From Lepeophtheirus salmonis (taxonomy: Eukaryota > Arthropoda > Copepoda > Siphonostomatoida > Caligidae): 64,000 nt of DNA. This document shows, one piece after another, positions 1 through 11,835 of this stretch (position 1 is the first letter of the stretch; each line of letters starts with the position of its first letter). Location: NCBI RefSeq assembly GCF_016086655.4, contig NC_052136.2:43020492-43084491 (forward strand). The letters are read 5' to 3'. Position numbers and translations under genes: made by a program. The notes beneath the pieces were generated by a model that was not told where the DNA came from, ran no database searches, and worked only from the letters and a program-made list of their open reading frames with translations.

Positions 1-215
1 ATCTCACGAGAGATAGACACCGGCTTCTTGGAGCTTCGACAGCACTATAAAGCGTAACCCTCAATGGTCCTCTCTGGACTTGGACACTATAAGAATGCCG
101 TCCAAATAAACAAACACTCCCATAACATTTCTGAATGAGGAATCCATGAAGCATTGGAGAGTCTGTGATGCATTTTTTGATCCTAAAAGACAATATTTGA
201 GTAGAAGAGCTCTAA
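1..215 (-). pseudogene. Ty3/Gypsy reverse transcriptase fragment, cut by the window edge
   Basis: Read on the minus strand, this stretch encodes the end of the RT palm: a KNAS..TLQ..MDS block, then a VFVYLDGIL block, then SKSRED and KLQEAG. These match the order of blocks in Ty3/Gypsy pol (KNA..F, YLDD, SKS.EEH, L..AG). The catalytic box reads YLDG (97-108) where active elements have YLDD, and an in-frame stop follows SKSREDH, so the copy is dead. RNase H would lie beyond base 1. The upstream part (181-215) is too decayed to align with confidence. The family call rests on motif order; the clade is not determined. Confidence 0.7.
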
Positions 216-324
216 GGGTCCTTTATATTTTCCAAGTGGTCCATTTAAATTTGAATATTTTGAATTTTAAAATTCAACAAAGTATAATTTATTAGTTTAG
301 AATAGAAATTCAAAAATGTTAATA

Positions 325-701
325 CTATAAATAGATGTAGGTCTGAGCTCTCTTTATCATGAAAGTAGCCCCCCTTAGCAGCAATGAACGCTCCCAGGGA
401 GCGGTGGAAGGTATATTCCTCTGTCTTGGCATCCAGTGATGGGTAACACTGGCTTTGAGGGCCTTGGTGCTTCGATGATGAACACTACAGGCCTTCTTCT
501 CGACATTCACCCAAAAGGTGTAGTCGAGAGGATTAGCATCAGGGCTTTAGGAGGGCCAAAAGTGTCAAAAAAGAGTTCAAAAGAACTCAATTGACTAATT
601 CTGAAAATAAAAACAAATACGACGGTCCTTTGAAAAGTCCGTGCCAAGTCCAAGAGATGGTTGTAATGATGCCTTTCGAGGTTATGTTTAGCTACTAGCA
701 T
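325..701 (-). pseudogene. Tc1/mariner-like transposase C-terminal remnant
   Basis: The minus strand encodes a shifted form of the last catalytic block (PP-K-[SP]D-NPLDY-type region, frames broken near 515-545). The C-terminal helix region NVEKKACSVHHRSTKALKA follows, which in this family comes directly after the third carboxylate. At least two frameshifts separate the recognisable pieces, and the frame is lost after the TKALKASVTHHW stretch. The N-terminal helix-turn-helix domains are absent. No terminal inverted repeats were recognised. It appears to be an independent insertion from the mariner pieces at 796-1440, because the protein subtype differs. Confidence 0.6.
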
Positions 702-795
702 CTCTTGTAAGAATATAAAGCAACTTTCAGCAAGATTGGTCTATTTATATCTTTTTGGCATTCGTTTGAATATAGGAAGTGAAGTTATTTCAAAA

Positions 796-1440
796 AATGG
801 ACAAAAAGAATTTCGTTTGTTGGTTAAACATTACTACATGATAGGCAAAACCCCTCAGGAGACTAAAAAGAAGCCTGATAAACATTATATGGACTCTGCA
901 CTTTTGATTATAACAGTTTATTAGTGATTTTAGAAATATCCTAGTTTCCATATGGGTACAAGTGACGCTGAATGTTCTGGAAGCCCTATTGAGGTTACAA
1001 CTTCAGAAATAATTGATCATCACTATGATGTGGGGATGGAGGACAGAAGAGTGAAGGTGCGTGAGATTGGTAGTAATTTGGCTATCTCAAAATGGAACCC
1101 TATTTCCATTAATTTTACGACTACAACTGCTGAGGTGTGAGCTGATGCATTGTCGTGATGGAAATTGACTTTTTTGTGGGGCAATTGAGGGCGTTTTTCT
1201 TGCAGGTGGGTTTTCAAACGGTTCAATAATATACACCTTCAATAGTTTTATCCTTTTCTAGATAGTTGATGAGGATGATTCCTTAGAAATCCAAAACATA
1301 GCCGCCATAATCTTTCGTTCCAATTTCTCGACTCAAACGAATGCCGAACAGAAAGAAGCATACAGATCTGGCCAAAACTTGGTGTGTGTTTTTTCAAGAG
1401 ATGAAGCTAACTAAACATAAACTCGATACACACCAGTAGT
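796..1440. pseudogene. mariner transposase remnant with internal inversion
   Basis: Bases 796-1090 on the plus strand encode a mariner N-terminus (QKEFRLLVKHYYMIGKT, SDAECSGSPIEVTTSEII, EDRRVKVREIG). Bases 1440-1090 on the minus strand encode the middle of the same kind of protein: a GIILINYLEK-like block, then RLKTHLQEKRPQL, HHDNASAHTS and KLMEIGF. That block includes the second catalytic Asp in HHDN. The two halves therefore face each other, with the junction near 1085-1095, and about 100 residues between them are missing. An inversion with loss is the simplest reading; two separate insertions are possible. Multiple frameshifts make it non-functional. Confidence 0.7.
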
Positions 1441-1866
1441 GTAATCTCTTCGGACTTTGCTTGGACTTATCAAACGACCCTGGCGTAACAATTTATAAGC
1501 ATCACGCATTGAAAAGCGTAAATGATTCAATTATATACCTAACAAAATTGTCAAAAATATAGAAAAAAACCCTCATCAAAATGTCATGTCAATAATAAAT
1601 TACGATGCTATAAAACATAGTTCAATTATTTAATAAAAATTTGAAATTGGAAAATTATACTCACCATAAAATATAATATTCAGTTATAGTAAGGATTGTA
1701 TCTTTAGTCATTAACAAGATATATGATCTGTCAAATAAGCCATTATTTGTATATAATCATGATTTTTTCTACTTTTGATACACACTTGATTATATACCGG
1801 GTGGGATTAGTAGAGATATTTACAAATCCATTTATATACAAACGAAGGGCCCCTCTATGAACCTAA
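1441..1866. other. AT-rich stretch without a recognised gene
   Basis: No coding frame stands out. The segment TATACCGGGTGGGATTAG near 1793-1812 resembles a mariner terminal repeat and may be the outer end of the neighbouring element at 1867-2280, but no convincing partner was found on the other side. Confidence 0.4.
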
Positions 1867-2280
1867 TCATTCAATCCAACCACCCTCAGCCTGAACCACG
1901 GCCTCCAACCTAGCGTGGAACCTTCTGCAGGCCTTGATCAGGTGATCTTTATTGATATTGTTCACAACCTCAATAATGGAGGCTCTCAGAGAACCCAAAT
2001 TGTTGTGAGTACGCATGCTGGACTCCAAGATGCCCCACAAGAAATAGTCCAAGGGATTGCAGTCTGGGGAGTTATGGGGCCACATTTCCTTAGACCGGAA
2101 TATCTCCAAATTGAGCAAAAGCCAATTTTGTACCAGATGGTTGGTAGAAATATGGTCTTTCAGCTGCAATTTGCAAAACTCATTTGTGATTTTGTACACG
2201 GTGGCAGATGACAACTTGGGAAAGTGGATGATCTCTTTGGGCGCACGGCCTGCACAGAGGGCGACAATGGACTAATTCAT
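1867..2280 (-). pseudogene. mariner-like element with internal deletion (helix-turn-helix joined to C-terminus)
   Basis: On the minus strand the first part (2280-2160) encodes an N-terminal helix-turn-helix: SIVALCAGRAPKEII followed by LSSATVYKITNEF. The frame then runs straight into EMWPHNSPDCNPLDYFLWG, the last catalytic block with Asp as third carboxylate, and on to RRFHARLEAVVQAEGGWIE, the usual C-terminus. The central roughly 200 residues, including the first two Asp residues, are gone while the frame stays open from 2214 to 1867. Internally deleted copies like this often become short non-autonomous elements. Start and ends of the DNA element are not resolved. Confidence 0.75.
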
Positions 2281-4199
2281 GGGGAAGTATCAAAGCTATA
2301 AAGCGATCCATTCACGATGAGAAAAATATTTTAATATTTCCAAAATGGGATCACTTAAAAAATACAAAATAGAACAAAAAATCTTTGGAAATACATATTT
2401 CTGTAAATTATACAATGAATATTTTTCTATAATATATATTCATCATTACTATCTATTATGAATATGTTATAAGGGCCTAAAGAAGACTGTTGTTTTTAAT
2501 CATTTTTCATCCTAAAAAAAAGAAATATATCAAGCTCATAACAAGACACAGAATCCATAAAAACAATTTTACATAAGTTTTACAAAATCTACCTTTCATT
2601 TGAAGGATTGTTTTAAGGGTAAAAAATGACTCTGGACTTAAATATTTGTAAATTACTATAACCCAAGATATTTAATCATTCAAATGACTGAAAGAAAAAC
2701 AGTTTTGGATTCTGCACTAAGATATGAATGCTTGTTTTGGCTTGATTTCATTTGTACAAAAGGAGTGTTCCAACCACGGCTTGACAGGTTTCTCTTCCAT
2801 TGAAATTGTTCTTTTTTTTCAACAGTTGTTATCATTACTACACGTGGACCAAATTGATGTATCTGGACTTTATAACTCGAATACTTTTATTCATTTTTTT
2901 TGTTTTTTCTCATGACTCAGTTTTTTAATCAAGTAAAACATTAACCGACAAGGGCTAAAACAAGACGGATGTTCTTATATGATTATAACTACAAAATAAC
3001 CACTAAATAGCTACTCATATGTATAAAGCATTGATTTTTTTAACCTTAGAATATGAATCTTTGGGCAATGGAAAGAAATTAATTCGGAATAGAAAAATAC
3101 TTTTCATGGATACGGGTATATGTAATGATTGTCAAAATATCAAATCGGATTGGAAAATACTCTGACATCTGCCTGTGTCTAGTGTCTAATTTACATCAAT
3201 CGAAAAATATTCAAAATTTGAATCACGAAACTATGCCAATACAAGTTAAAGTATTTGCATGGATATATAATAATCTTCATGAATATTGAATCATTTTTCT
3301 AGGAAATTCCTTTTTGGTTTTTTCTCTTACTTCAAAAACAGTTTCGCTAATGATCGATCGTCCAACTATGTGTATATTTTATTTTGACACTCCACATAAG
3401 AGTCATTTGTAGGACTTACCCCAATGATACTTTTTTTTATTCTGTTTGAAGGTCAGTAAAGGGTTTCTGATCGTATGAGTATCCAAAGTAGTTTATTGGA
3501 CTACAATTTATTTTAATTCAAAACTAAAAAACCAGATTACATTCCTCTGCATCACTTGAGAAATGAACTTTAATGAAACTTGGGAAATCTATTAACATAA
3601 ATTGAAAATTAAGACCTCTGAATTTCTTTTTCGAAAAAGATAATTTTGAATAAAAAAAATTCATGTTAAAAATTGCTATAGATGTCACAAAAACAAGTTT
3701 TAAAGACTAAAACTTTTCAAAAGTGTTGGAGTCGAAGTTGTGAAATTGGAGTTGGTTTTTATTCCAAACTTCCCATGGAAAGATTTCTTTTTGAAAATTC
3801 CGAGAATAAAACATTTATCATTCTAAATTAGATTGAATGAATAGATAGAGTTGTTATATTCATATTTTTTTGATGAATTAATAAGACGATAATTACAAAT
3901 GAAGTAACATATTCAAATGTCTTTGAATCATACCAGAAAAGTACACTTTAAGAACCTATAAATGACTTGTTATGGTTCCCATGACTTGGTTAGAGATCAA
4001 TTGGAGGCATTAATTCACAAATCGAGATATGCAACGCCGATAATTGGAGTCCCTTGAGTGACTACGTAGTGCTGCCTGTTTTGATTTGTTTGGATAATAA
4101 ATAAGGCTGACGAAGAGACAAAGGCCATCGTTTACAGTTTTCCTTGCTCACGTCTCCTCAAACTTGGAATTCTCTCAGTAATTTGACTCACTACAACCA
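2281..4199. other. AT-rich intergenic DNA
   Basis: I see no supported gene, no long open frame and no repeat shared with other parts of the window. Short A/T runs dominate. The region may include further decayed flanks of the Ty3/Gypsy copy that starts at 4200. Confidence 0.4.
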
Positions 4200-5640
4200 A
4201 CCGTTTCTTCTTCTGGTACATCCTGGATGATAAAGAAGTGGTAATCACAAATATATGTTACCCATTCACTTTCTGTTCCAGAACAGCTCCCATTCTAATA
4301 TCAGACGTATTTGTTGTTTCGTTTTTAACAAAATTGAGTTTTACCCCGTTCAGCTTGCGGGATTTTGTAAAGCAGGGATGGCCCTTAGTTTCGATGTAAT
4401 ATTTAACTACGTGGGCTGGGTAAGATTCAGTGAATTTTTTATCATCAAAAACTTCAGGGTATTGAGATTGAACCCATTGGGCTTATGATAATTCTGAAAT
4501 GACGCATGGATCATTAAAATACCTTTTCTTGTTGAATAGTTCAATATTCATCTTGTAGAAGTGAAGAAAAAAATCCCCTATAATAGGGCGGCCTCTGAAT
4601 AATACGATCACTTTCCATCGGAAAGTTCCTAGATTTTTTGTTTGTACCCTTAAAGTTTTAATACCGAGAACTTCTACTGGATTCCCTCCATAACCAAAGA
4701 TAGGCTTTATTTTCACACGAATAAAATCTTTAGAATTCGTCGGGTATGTATTAGATACCTGGGCACCCGTATCCACAAGAAAATTAATTGAATTTCTATT
4801 GTCTTCCATTAATAAGAAATTGGAAGGTTTATTTAATGCCTCGGTCCCATGCAACCGAGGAAAATTTAGTTTTTTTTTAAATCAATGAGTTAAAATGATA
4901 ATAAGGACCAGAGCATACATTTGCATTCAATCCAAATTTTGAATAATAATAACAGACTTTTTTAAATTTTGCAGATGTTGAGGACTTCGAAAAACTCAAC
5001 TAGGTTTCCTCTTAATCAAAGGTGCGACAGTGGGAGAAGAAGATGGATCCTTGAAACTAGAAATATAAGTGTTTGTTACTTCTTTTGCAGCCATATACAT
5101 ATCTGTTTTTTTCTTAGTCGTAAGTGTTGATTGGGCTCTAAAATATCACTGTTGTTCCTTTGGAGCATTCTTTATTGGTGCCACTTTTGTCAAACTTTCA
5201 CGTAAATCCTTTAGGTATTCCTCATCCAGAAGACGTTCAACCTTATCTTTGACCTCCATATTCAAGAGCCCAGAAGTATCAACCATCATGTTGACTACTA
5301 TTCTTTTTATCCTTGCGGAAGATGATAGCCCATATCGGACTAATATGGATTTCTTTGTTCCCTCATAAGTGAGATTCTTCTCACTAGTAGGAATAATATT
5401 GAAAACCTAACGCGGCAATGCTGACGCCATAAGACTGTATTTAACTTTGGTATCACAAATCCCCATCAATGCAAAATCAAGTTCAATTCTCTGGAAACAG
5501 TGCTGAACATCTGAAGAGCAGAACCTAGAAAGGTGGAACTCCGCAACGACCATTGCTAAATTCGCCACTTTCGTTTTAATCGTCCATGTTAGTTTTTGGT
5601 GAGACAATGTGGTGAAATTTACTTTCTCCGTATTTTTCGC
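4200..5640 (-). pseudogene. Ty3/Gypsy retroelement relic: gag, protease and RT/RNase H traces
   Basis: In minus-strand order: a gag-like segment (5607-4900) contains a VVAEFHLSRFCSSDVQH..F block followed by a KVKYSLMASALPR block, as in Gypsy-type gag where W/F..E..F precedes the K..LL..LP turn. An aspartic protease follows (4854-4483, FLVDTGAQV with the active Asp near 4772). Next come traces of the RT N-terminus (FTESYPAHVVKYYIETKGHP and TKSRKLNG) fused to an RNase H start (SDIRMGAVLEQKVNG). Most of RT is deleted. Stops and frameshifts break all parts except the protease. No LTR or primer-binding site was found. Confidence 0.7.
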
Positions 5641-5840
5641 ATCACATCGGGATCACCCATATTAAGTATTTAATGTTCAAAAATCTACTGATTATATTCT
5701 ATATTAATAGTGAGTAAAAAAGGAGAAGGGATCAACTTGATCAAATCAAGCTTCAACATTTACTAATAGGTAGAAATATTACATAATTTAATGCATCTTA
5801 CGAAGGAGTAAAGAGCTAATAATGATTATTTCTTATTCTT

Positions 5841-6239
5841 TTCGACGGGGTCGGGGGAGTAGTCGACAGTGTAGGAGGAACAGTGCCGTGGGCTGTTAGT
5901 ACGGCTGTGGTCAGGCAACAGGGACTTGTCCACACTGCTGCCGATTTTGCCTGAGTAACTACAATGAAATCTCCAAACATCGTCATCGAAGAAGTGACTC
6001 CTGAGGAGATTAAGAATTTCAGAGACATATAGGAGCTGAAGGGCAAGTGGAAAGATGTGCTCACCCTTCATGGCACACAGGGAGTGCATCATATCGAGGT
6101 TGTATCAAGGGGACGACGGATCGACCACAAGAGGTACTCTACTGCTCAGGCACATTCCTACAAACTTTTTTCTCTTCAATCACCAGAACCACAAAACACG
6201 ACACCAGAACCTGTTTCGTCTGTTCCTACTAAAAAATGA
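5841..6239 (+). pseudogene. relic of a DGVGG-motif protein family
   Basis: One plus-strand frame runs from FDGVGGVVDSVGGTV through VRQQGLVHTAADFA, NIVIEEVTPEEIKNF and VLTLHGTQGVHHIEVVSRG to a final stop at 6237-6239. Only two internal stops (5952-5954 and 6030-6032) interrupt 132 codons, far fewer than expected by chance here. The order D-G-[IV]-G-G, then T-A-D-F-A, then an Ile-His-His-Val/Ile block resembles the C-terminal part of uncharacterised multicopy proteins known from arthropods and other invertebrates. That match is from memory and cannot be checked here. It is probably repeat-derived. Confidence 0.45.
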
Positions 6240-8790
6240 GGTGTTGCTGGTTCCATTCATTTTGATTTTCTCATATAAAATCTGGTTTTATGTTTTTAAT
6301 ATGCTTTAAGGCCTATCTTTTTAACTTGTAAAAAAAGAAATAAAAATCATCAAATAACACCAAATAATCAAGGCCTGAGTAAGAGTGTGGTTGAACATAT
6401 GATATGGTGTCTGTGATAGAACTGTGTGAAGTTAAACAAATGTGGGGGAGGCCCGTCTTATGATAGAGTTGTTTTGCCTATTTCAGACGTGTAATAACAT
6501 CCCTAACAAAAAAATATAACATCCGTAACGGGAATGTTTTGTGATTTTTTCTTTAATAGGAAAAAAAAAAGTTTTTCTAAATATGCTTTTTGGTTACCTT
6601 AAATATTCCCTAGAGGATGGTATTTAACATTGTTAGTCTTTAAAAGATAAATTCACAGAGTTTTCATCATGTTTTCAGTGAGTCCAAGAAGGTTGTAACA
6701 TCCATAACGAATGATATTTTGTCACTTCTCTCAAAATCCAAAGTTCAACACATTCCATATTACAGGCTTATTTTTATACCAATATGTGTAAATAAAATAT
6801 GTATATTCAGTTTTCTAATTGTAATCAATACCTTGCTAATGTTAAGCTTAGTTTCCCAATTTCACTCTGAATGTAATGTCTATAATGCTGGAATTACCCT
6901 AATATTAACTATTTGATGTATTGTTCGACTTCTGTTTGTTGTTTGACTTATGTAGAGATTGTGAATGGTGAAAGATATGTTAATAATATGTTTCTCATAA
7001 TTTTCGTAAGTAATTTGCTTATGTTCAAAGCCCTACTAATACATCGATAATCCCATCAAAAATAGGTCAAATAAGCACATAAGCACATGTAAAACGCACA
7101 AACACAGATTTGACTAAAGAAGAATAGACAACAATATCAAATACTACAGCATAAATATAAATGTTAATAGTACATACTCATATCTCAGGGCCGAATAAAG
7201 TCTTTTTTCATAATGTTGCTGACGTAGGCACCTAAATATATATTTACAATAATGAACCTGTAGACTATTTTCACTAAGAATATCTATGTGTATTAGGGTG
7301 AGCCTCAGTTTCAAAAAAGTGATTGAATGCCTTTCAAATTTTAATATAGTTTGTGGATAAGCAATTTTATGATAAATGCTAGGGCAAAAATCATTTCTAC
7401 TATACAGGATAGGGATTTAAGTGTGGAAAGAATTAAAACCTGAATATCGGAGAGGCTTCAATCAAAGATCTTTAGATCAATGATAACAAAACATAACCTT
7501 TAATTTACGAGGTCAATTTGTTGACCCTCCCGAATTGACACTATTTGAGCCCTTTCAGGCCAGTAAATGATCCAGGAGTCTTTTCTTGGTTAGTGGGCTT
7601 GCCCTGAAACACTTTTTAACTAATCTTTGGATGTGATTTTTGTAATGCAAAAAAACTAAATTAAGAAATTAGAAATGGAAAAATGGTTGTTGCGTGTGCT
7701 CTTTTATATTTTTTATTCATTATTTGATAGGATAAAACCAGGTAGCTGATATTAGAAATGGCTTTAATTTAGTAATACTATAAGCATTGCTCCCGCCTTC
7801 TTCTCGCTCTCTAACTTTTCTTTATAAAATGATAACCTGAATCCAGCCTTGAACAACGTGTCATACAGTTTTCCTTTTGTATATCATGAGTTTTGAAATG
7901 ACAAAGGAAGAGTTTCCAGCGTGGTATTTTTGATTTTTTCCATGTCTACCAAAGAATGATCTTATTTATTATTGAAATTGATTCTATTTAAATAAATCCT
8001 GAATACATTTACATTTGAAATTGTTTTTTGATATCATTTTATCATATGAACTTCACAACTTTTTTTAAAAGTTGAGATACTTTTTTTTTCAATCCAGAAT
8101 CACCCTATTTACTATTCACATATTAATTGAAATACGTCGCATTTGCTCTTACTGTGTAAGTTTAAAAAAATTATACAATGAAAAGTCGCTTTGTAGCTAT
8201 GCCTATGTATATGTTCAAAAAGTATAATAAGTAGCTTAAAAGCCATTAATATGGATCAATGAGCAAAGTCAATATATCTAAAGCAATGAACATATGCTCT
8301 GTCTTTTAATATAATCATATGTGTTTTTTTTAAAAATCATTTCATTGGATACGGATGTAGTTTTGATTCATTTTACACTTTTGGAGCATGCTACCTGAAA
8401 ATAGAAAGAGAGTTTTGGAAAAGTTTAATGGGAGAGAAAGAAAGGAAACTGGTTCGAGTAAAGCTATAAACCTAGTGACAAAAGAAGACCAAGTGATCAA
8501 TATTTGTAGAATGTAGGGGTTTATGCAACACTTTTTTTGTCCACTAGAGGTATTCAGTAGACTTGAATAATGCTGCATAACTAACTATACATCCTCCGTG
8601 AATTCCCAATTTTAGCTGAGTACACAGGGTGAATTCATTGAAAGGAAGAATAAGTAGCATATGTCATGAGGGAAAATGATAAAGTGACTTCATGAATATG
8701 GTAAAAGCGACTTGCGTCGTGAAGAAAAGTAAAACAAAACGACTATACGTCTCCTTAAACAAACAGCTACATTTAGCTGCTCTTTATAAA
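6240..8790. other. AT-rich intergenic DNA with a thrice-repeated TAACATCC motif
   Basis: No gene is supported. The motif TAACATCC[CGA]TAAC occurs near 6493, 6513 and 6696; the last two copies share further sequence (about 35 bases ending in TTTTGT[GC]A). The rest is simple AT-rich sequence. Confidence 0.4.
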
Positions 8791-9000
8791 ATTGTATTGT
8801 GACAGTCTTTTTTAATGATTGAAGACGGCAGTCCTCTTAATTTCACTCCAACATATCAGAACTAAAAAGATATAAATTTCGCTCCTTGATGACGTCACTC
8901 AACTTTATGCGTCCTTTTTTTTAAGTCAGTTCAGCAATGACAGTCCTTATGACGGACTGTCTTAAGGACGGTTCCGAAGACTGAACTATGGAGTGTTATG
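8790..9000 (+). repeat. R1 repeat copy
   Basis: R1 is a family of roughly 260 bases, rich in AGTCCTTA and GACTG[AT]. A core reading CCTTGATGA[CA]GTCACTCAA is shared almost exactly by this copy (8884-8902) and the copy at 16733-16990. This copy begins after GTATTGTGACAGTC and ends in GGAGTGTTATG. It contains a perfect TGACGTCA at 8890-8897. Just upstream (8763-8785) lies a fragment resembling family R2. Confidence 0.65.
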
Positions 9001-9075
9001 AATGATAATATACTTTCTAATGTTAAATCTATAATGTTTTTAAATATCCCTGTTGCTCCACTTTGCTCATTTGTG

Positions 9076-9213
9076 CTATCTTTTTTGTGGAATAGTAGAG
9101 CTCATAACTTGTCCACCATGATCTGAATTCCACCAGTTCCACTCTTCCTCCCATTCCAACTCTGTGTGTAATCTCATCTCCATTCCTTGTAATCCATCCT
9201 TTACTTTGGACAT
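9076..9213 (-). CDS. short unassigned ORF, 45 residues
   Basis: The frame from ATG (9213-9211) to stop (9078-9076) gives a Glu/Trp-rich peptide with the blocks MSKVKDGLQGMEMRLH and EWEEEWNWWN. Base composition is richer in GC than the flanks, which suggests coding history or a conserved repeat. I do not recognise it. No splice sites or partner exon are evident, so this is a candidate only. Confidence 0.15.
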   Translation of the reverse strand: MSKVKDGLQGMEMRLHTELEWEEEWNWWNSDHGGQVMSSTIPQKR

Positions 9214-9279
9214 GATGAGTTGAATTTTCTAATCATATCCTTAGTTCTTTCTTTTTACATTTTTTGTAAATAATTTAAA

Positions 9280-9440
9280 ATATTAATTTTTCTTGGAAAT
9301 TTGGGGGGGGGGGGGTCAATTTTGAAAAAAAAAAAAATGAAAAATTCACAACTACTCACAAAATTAAATTTTTTGTAAATAGCTATGAATTTTTGGAATA
9401 AAAAAATCCAAAAAAATAAATTCCTCAAGGCCTATTGAAA
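9280..9440. repeat. R6 copy: A/T-rich repeat with a G run
   Basis: R6 copies consist of stuttered A and T runs around a core like [AT]TTTTTTGTAAATAGCTATGA and carry a run of G or C at one edge; here 13 G at 9303-9315. Other copies are listed separately. Alignment is loose because of the low complexity. Confidence 0.45.
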
Positions 9441-10289
9441 TAAAGATTCGATGAAAAAAAATACTTACTTAAGACTAAGAATCATCACAATAAAAAAAAA
9501 AGAGTTATTTAAAAAAACACTTGTTTGTAAATCTCTACAATTACATTCATTCTCTGGCCATGTTTTTCACGCGTTGGCAAATAATGAGAATAAGTAATAA
9601 CTAAAAGATGAAGCTCAGGAGCATTATATGCTCCTTCCGCCTGTATCATTGTTTGCTCTCAAAGGAATGACACATGTAATTAAATGAATCATAGTTGAAC
9701 ATATATAGAATAATGATTAATCTATGTTTAACTGCTTAAGGGCAAAGCTATAAGCAACAAGTGGAGGTGAAATGATTATGGCATCATTATCCATTTATGT
9801 CGAAATTTAGTTTACCATAATAATCAGTAGTGCTGGAATAATATGTATGAACCATCGGGTACTTTAGTGGAAATTTGAATACAAAAATTCCAATTCTTGA
9901 AACTGTTATAATAGTCTTAATTTCGATTTAAAAAAATCTCTTTTTAATATAATTCGTTCAATTTGAATCTCTTTTTAAAAAAAAATTTAATTCGTTCAAT
10001 TTGAATCTCTTCTGAAAATTTTAAACTCCAAAATTAAAAAAAAAAATGTTATTTGTCTTTCAGGTACTATCTTACGACGTTTTCTACTGATCGACAATCC
10101 TATGGATACCTACTAAAATAAATATGTAAATTCTACATATACAAAGGAAAATTCTAATATTATATACATACAGGTTTTAATCTTTCTACACGATGACCTC
10201 ACATCTCCCCCTTAGACGTCAAATCATAATATATTGATATTACAAATACATAATATTAATACACTTTACAAAACATTAGTATACAACAC
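9441..10289. other. AT-rich intergenic DNA
   Basis: Contains a local tandem duplication of TTTAATNNAATTCGTTCAATTTGAATCTC-like sequence near 9940-10010 (TTCGTTCAATTTGAATCTCT occurs twice). No coding frame is supported. Confidence 0.4.
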
Positions 10290-11270
10290 TGATTATGGAA
10301 TACTAATAGTGTGTTTTAGGGACATTCTGGTTGATACGTTTTTAGGAAGCGTTTCACAAAGTAGGATGTTGTATCTTCTCAAGTGGTTGTTATCACTCCA
10401 CATGTGTTCCACATCTTCTTTGAATGAGACGCCCTTCTTTCTCTTCTTCTCTCTCGCCCCCTCAAAATGAGAAGGTGATAGGCAAGTGAAGACAAAAGAT
10501 AATGTTGGACCCGAGTTCTTTGTGAGAAGCCAAATACCCATTGGGCTGGACACAGTTTTTACACAATTGTCCACCGTCCCTTCAAATATGCATTGGACGC
10601 CCCCGATCTTCAAACGACGTCAACATGATATCAGTGACTGACTTAGTTGAAGTCTTTCGTAACTGACTTATGAGGGACGCCCTGAATAGCGATCGACGAC
10701 GACGATATATTATGTATTCCTGTTGACCTCATTAGGCCGGAAGACACGGATTCAAAGGCCCTTGACTTTGAAGTTTGTTAGAGTGATTCCAGAGATAACG
10801 AATGTGCTAGCTAGCTCGTGGATAAATTTCAGCTTGATATCAACTGTTTAATTTCATTGGACATGTCAGGTACTTCCCTTTTTATATTTTGGAAAGATGT
10901 ATTCCCCGTCGTTGTTACTGTCTCATGGATGATTGATTCATTTGGAGATACTAGAATGACTTGAAGAAAAGATTCTATTATAATCCCCAGTTTTTGTAGA
11001 CCATGCCATGAAACAATTAATTCATCTTGCAGATCTGGAGTAACGTATGCCGTGAAGTCTGTTATTAAGATTTCTACAATTTTGATCCGAAGATAGACTG
11101 CACACATGCATTTCAAGCTTGAATTTTGCGCTGCTATGATGGAGACTCTTTTAGTTGAGTCCTTTTTCGATGTTGTACTCCATTACCAAGTTTTGAGAAA
11201 TAGGGCACTGAGTAGCTCCTGTATCAGGCAGCACTTATAAATATATATATTTGTAAGCATTTGTTGACAG
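10290..11270 (-). pseudogene. second Ty3/Gypsy relic: protease and RT linker
   Basis: On the minus strand an aspartic protease is recognisable: DTGAT at 11225-11211, SQNLVMEYNI just after it, and then, in the open stretch 11116-10829, AYVTPDLQDELIVSWHGLQK with LGII. The last block is typical of retropepsins in invertebrate Gypsy elements. The sequence downstream (10640-10290) keeps a trace of the region before RT, RPMHI and a positively charged stretch, but is badly frameshifted. It belongs to a different subtype from the copy at 4200-5640. No LTRs seen. Confidence 0.6.
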
Positions 11271-11784
11271 TTTCAGCCAATTTGGAGCCAAAGTTGTTTT
11301 GTAACAGTCGTTTGAGTGAGTTGACAGGAAAATGTTTTTTAGAACCTTTTCACAAATTTTCTTCTCATAATGGTAGTCGACGCACAATTGAAGGTTCATA
11401 TGTATATATTTTTTTTATAGTTGATCTTTTTATGATTTAGAATGGACATATTTCTTGGAAGTGTAGATGAAACTTCATTAAATGACTTAAATCATATACA
11501 AAAAAACACCAACAACATAGCACCTGTTTTGATTAATATTAATACCTCTAATAGCTAAGTCTACCCTTTTAATTCTGTTCTGGATGTGTTATTACGGACA
11601 AATTAAGTAGAATAATTTGAGAAAAATATATGATCCTTGTAAATTGTAATAGTTAATTTATTATATGTATACCTTCTAATTGAGAATATATTCTTACAAC
11701 ATTTTAGGATCTATTATATAATAAATCTTGCCTTTTCTGTCAAAAAATATCGTGATAGGACTATACTCCATAATATTTTTTGCC

Positions 11785-11835
11785 GAAGGACAATTTGCCT
11801 AACGAACATTTTGCCAAAGGATCATTTGAGACATT
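11785..11835 (+). repeat. GGACAATTTGCC minisatellite fragment
   Basis: Three imperfect units of GGACA[AT]TTTGCC-type sequence follow each other (GCCGAAGGACAATTTGCC, then GAACATTTTGCCAAAGGA). The same unit recurs at 62410-62475. Confidence 0.55.

Noticed and set aside
4255..4488. 77-residue plus-strand ORF
   Set aside because: The minus strand of the same stretch encodes traces of Gypsy RT and RNase H, which explains the openness.
5069..5368. 99-residue plus-strand ORF
   Set aside because: It is the reverse shadow of the Gypsy gag relic on the minus strand, which has recognisable motifs.
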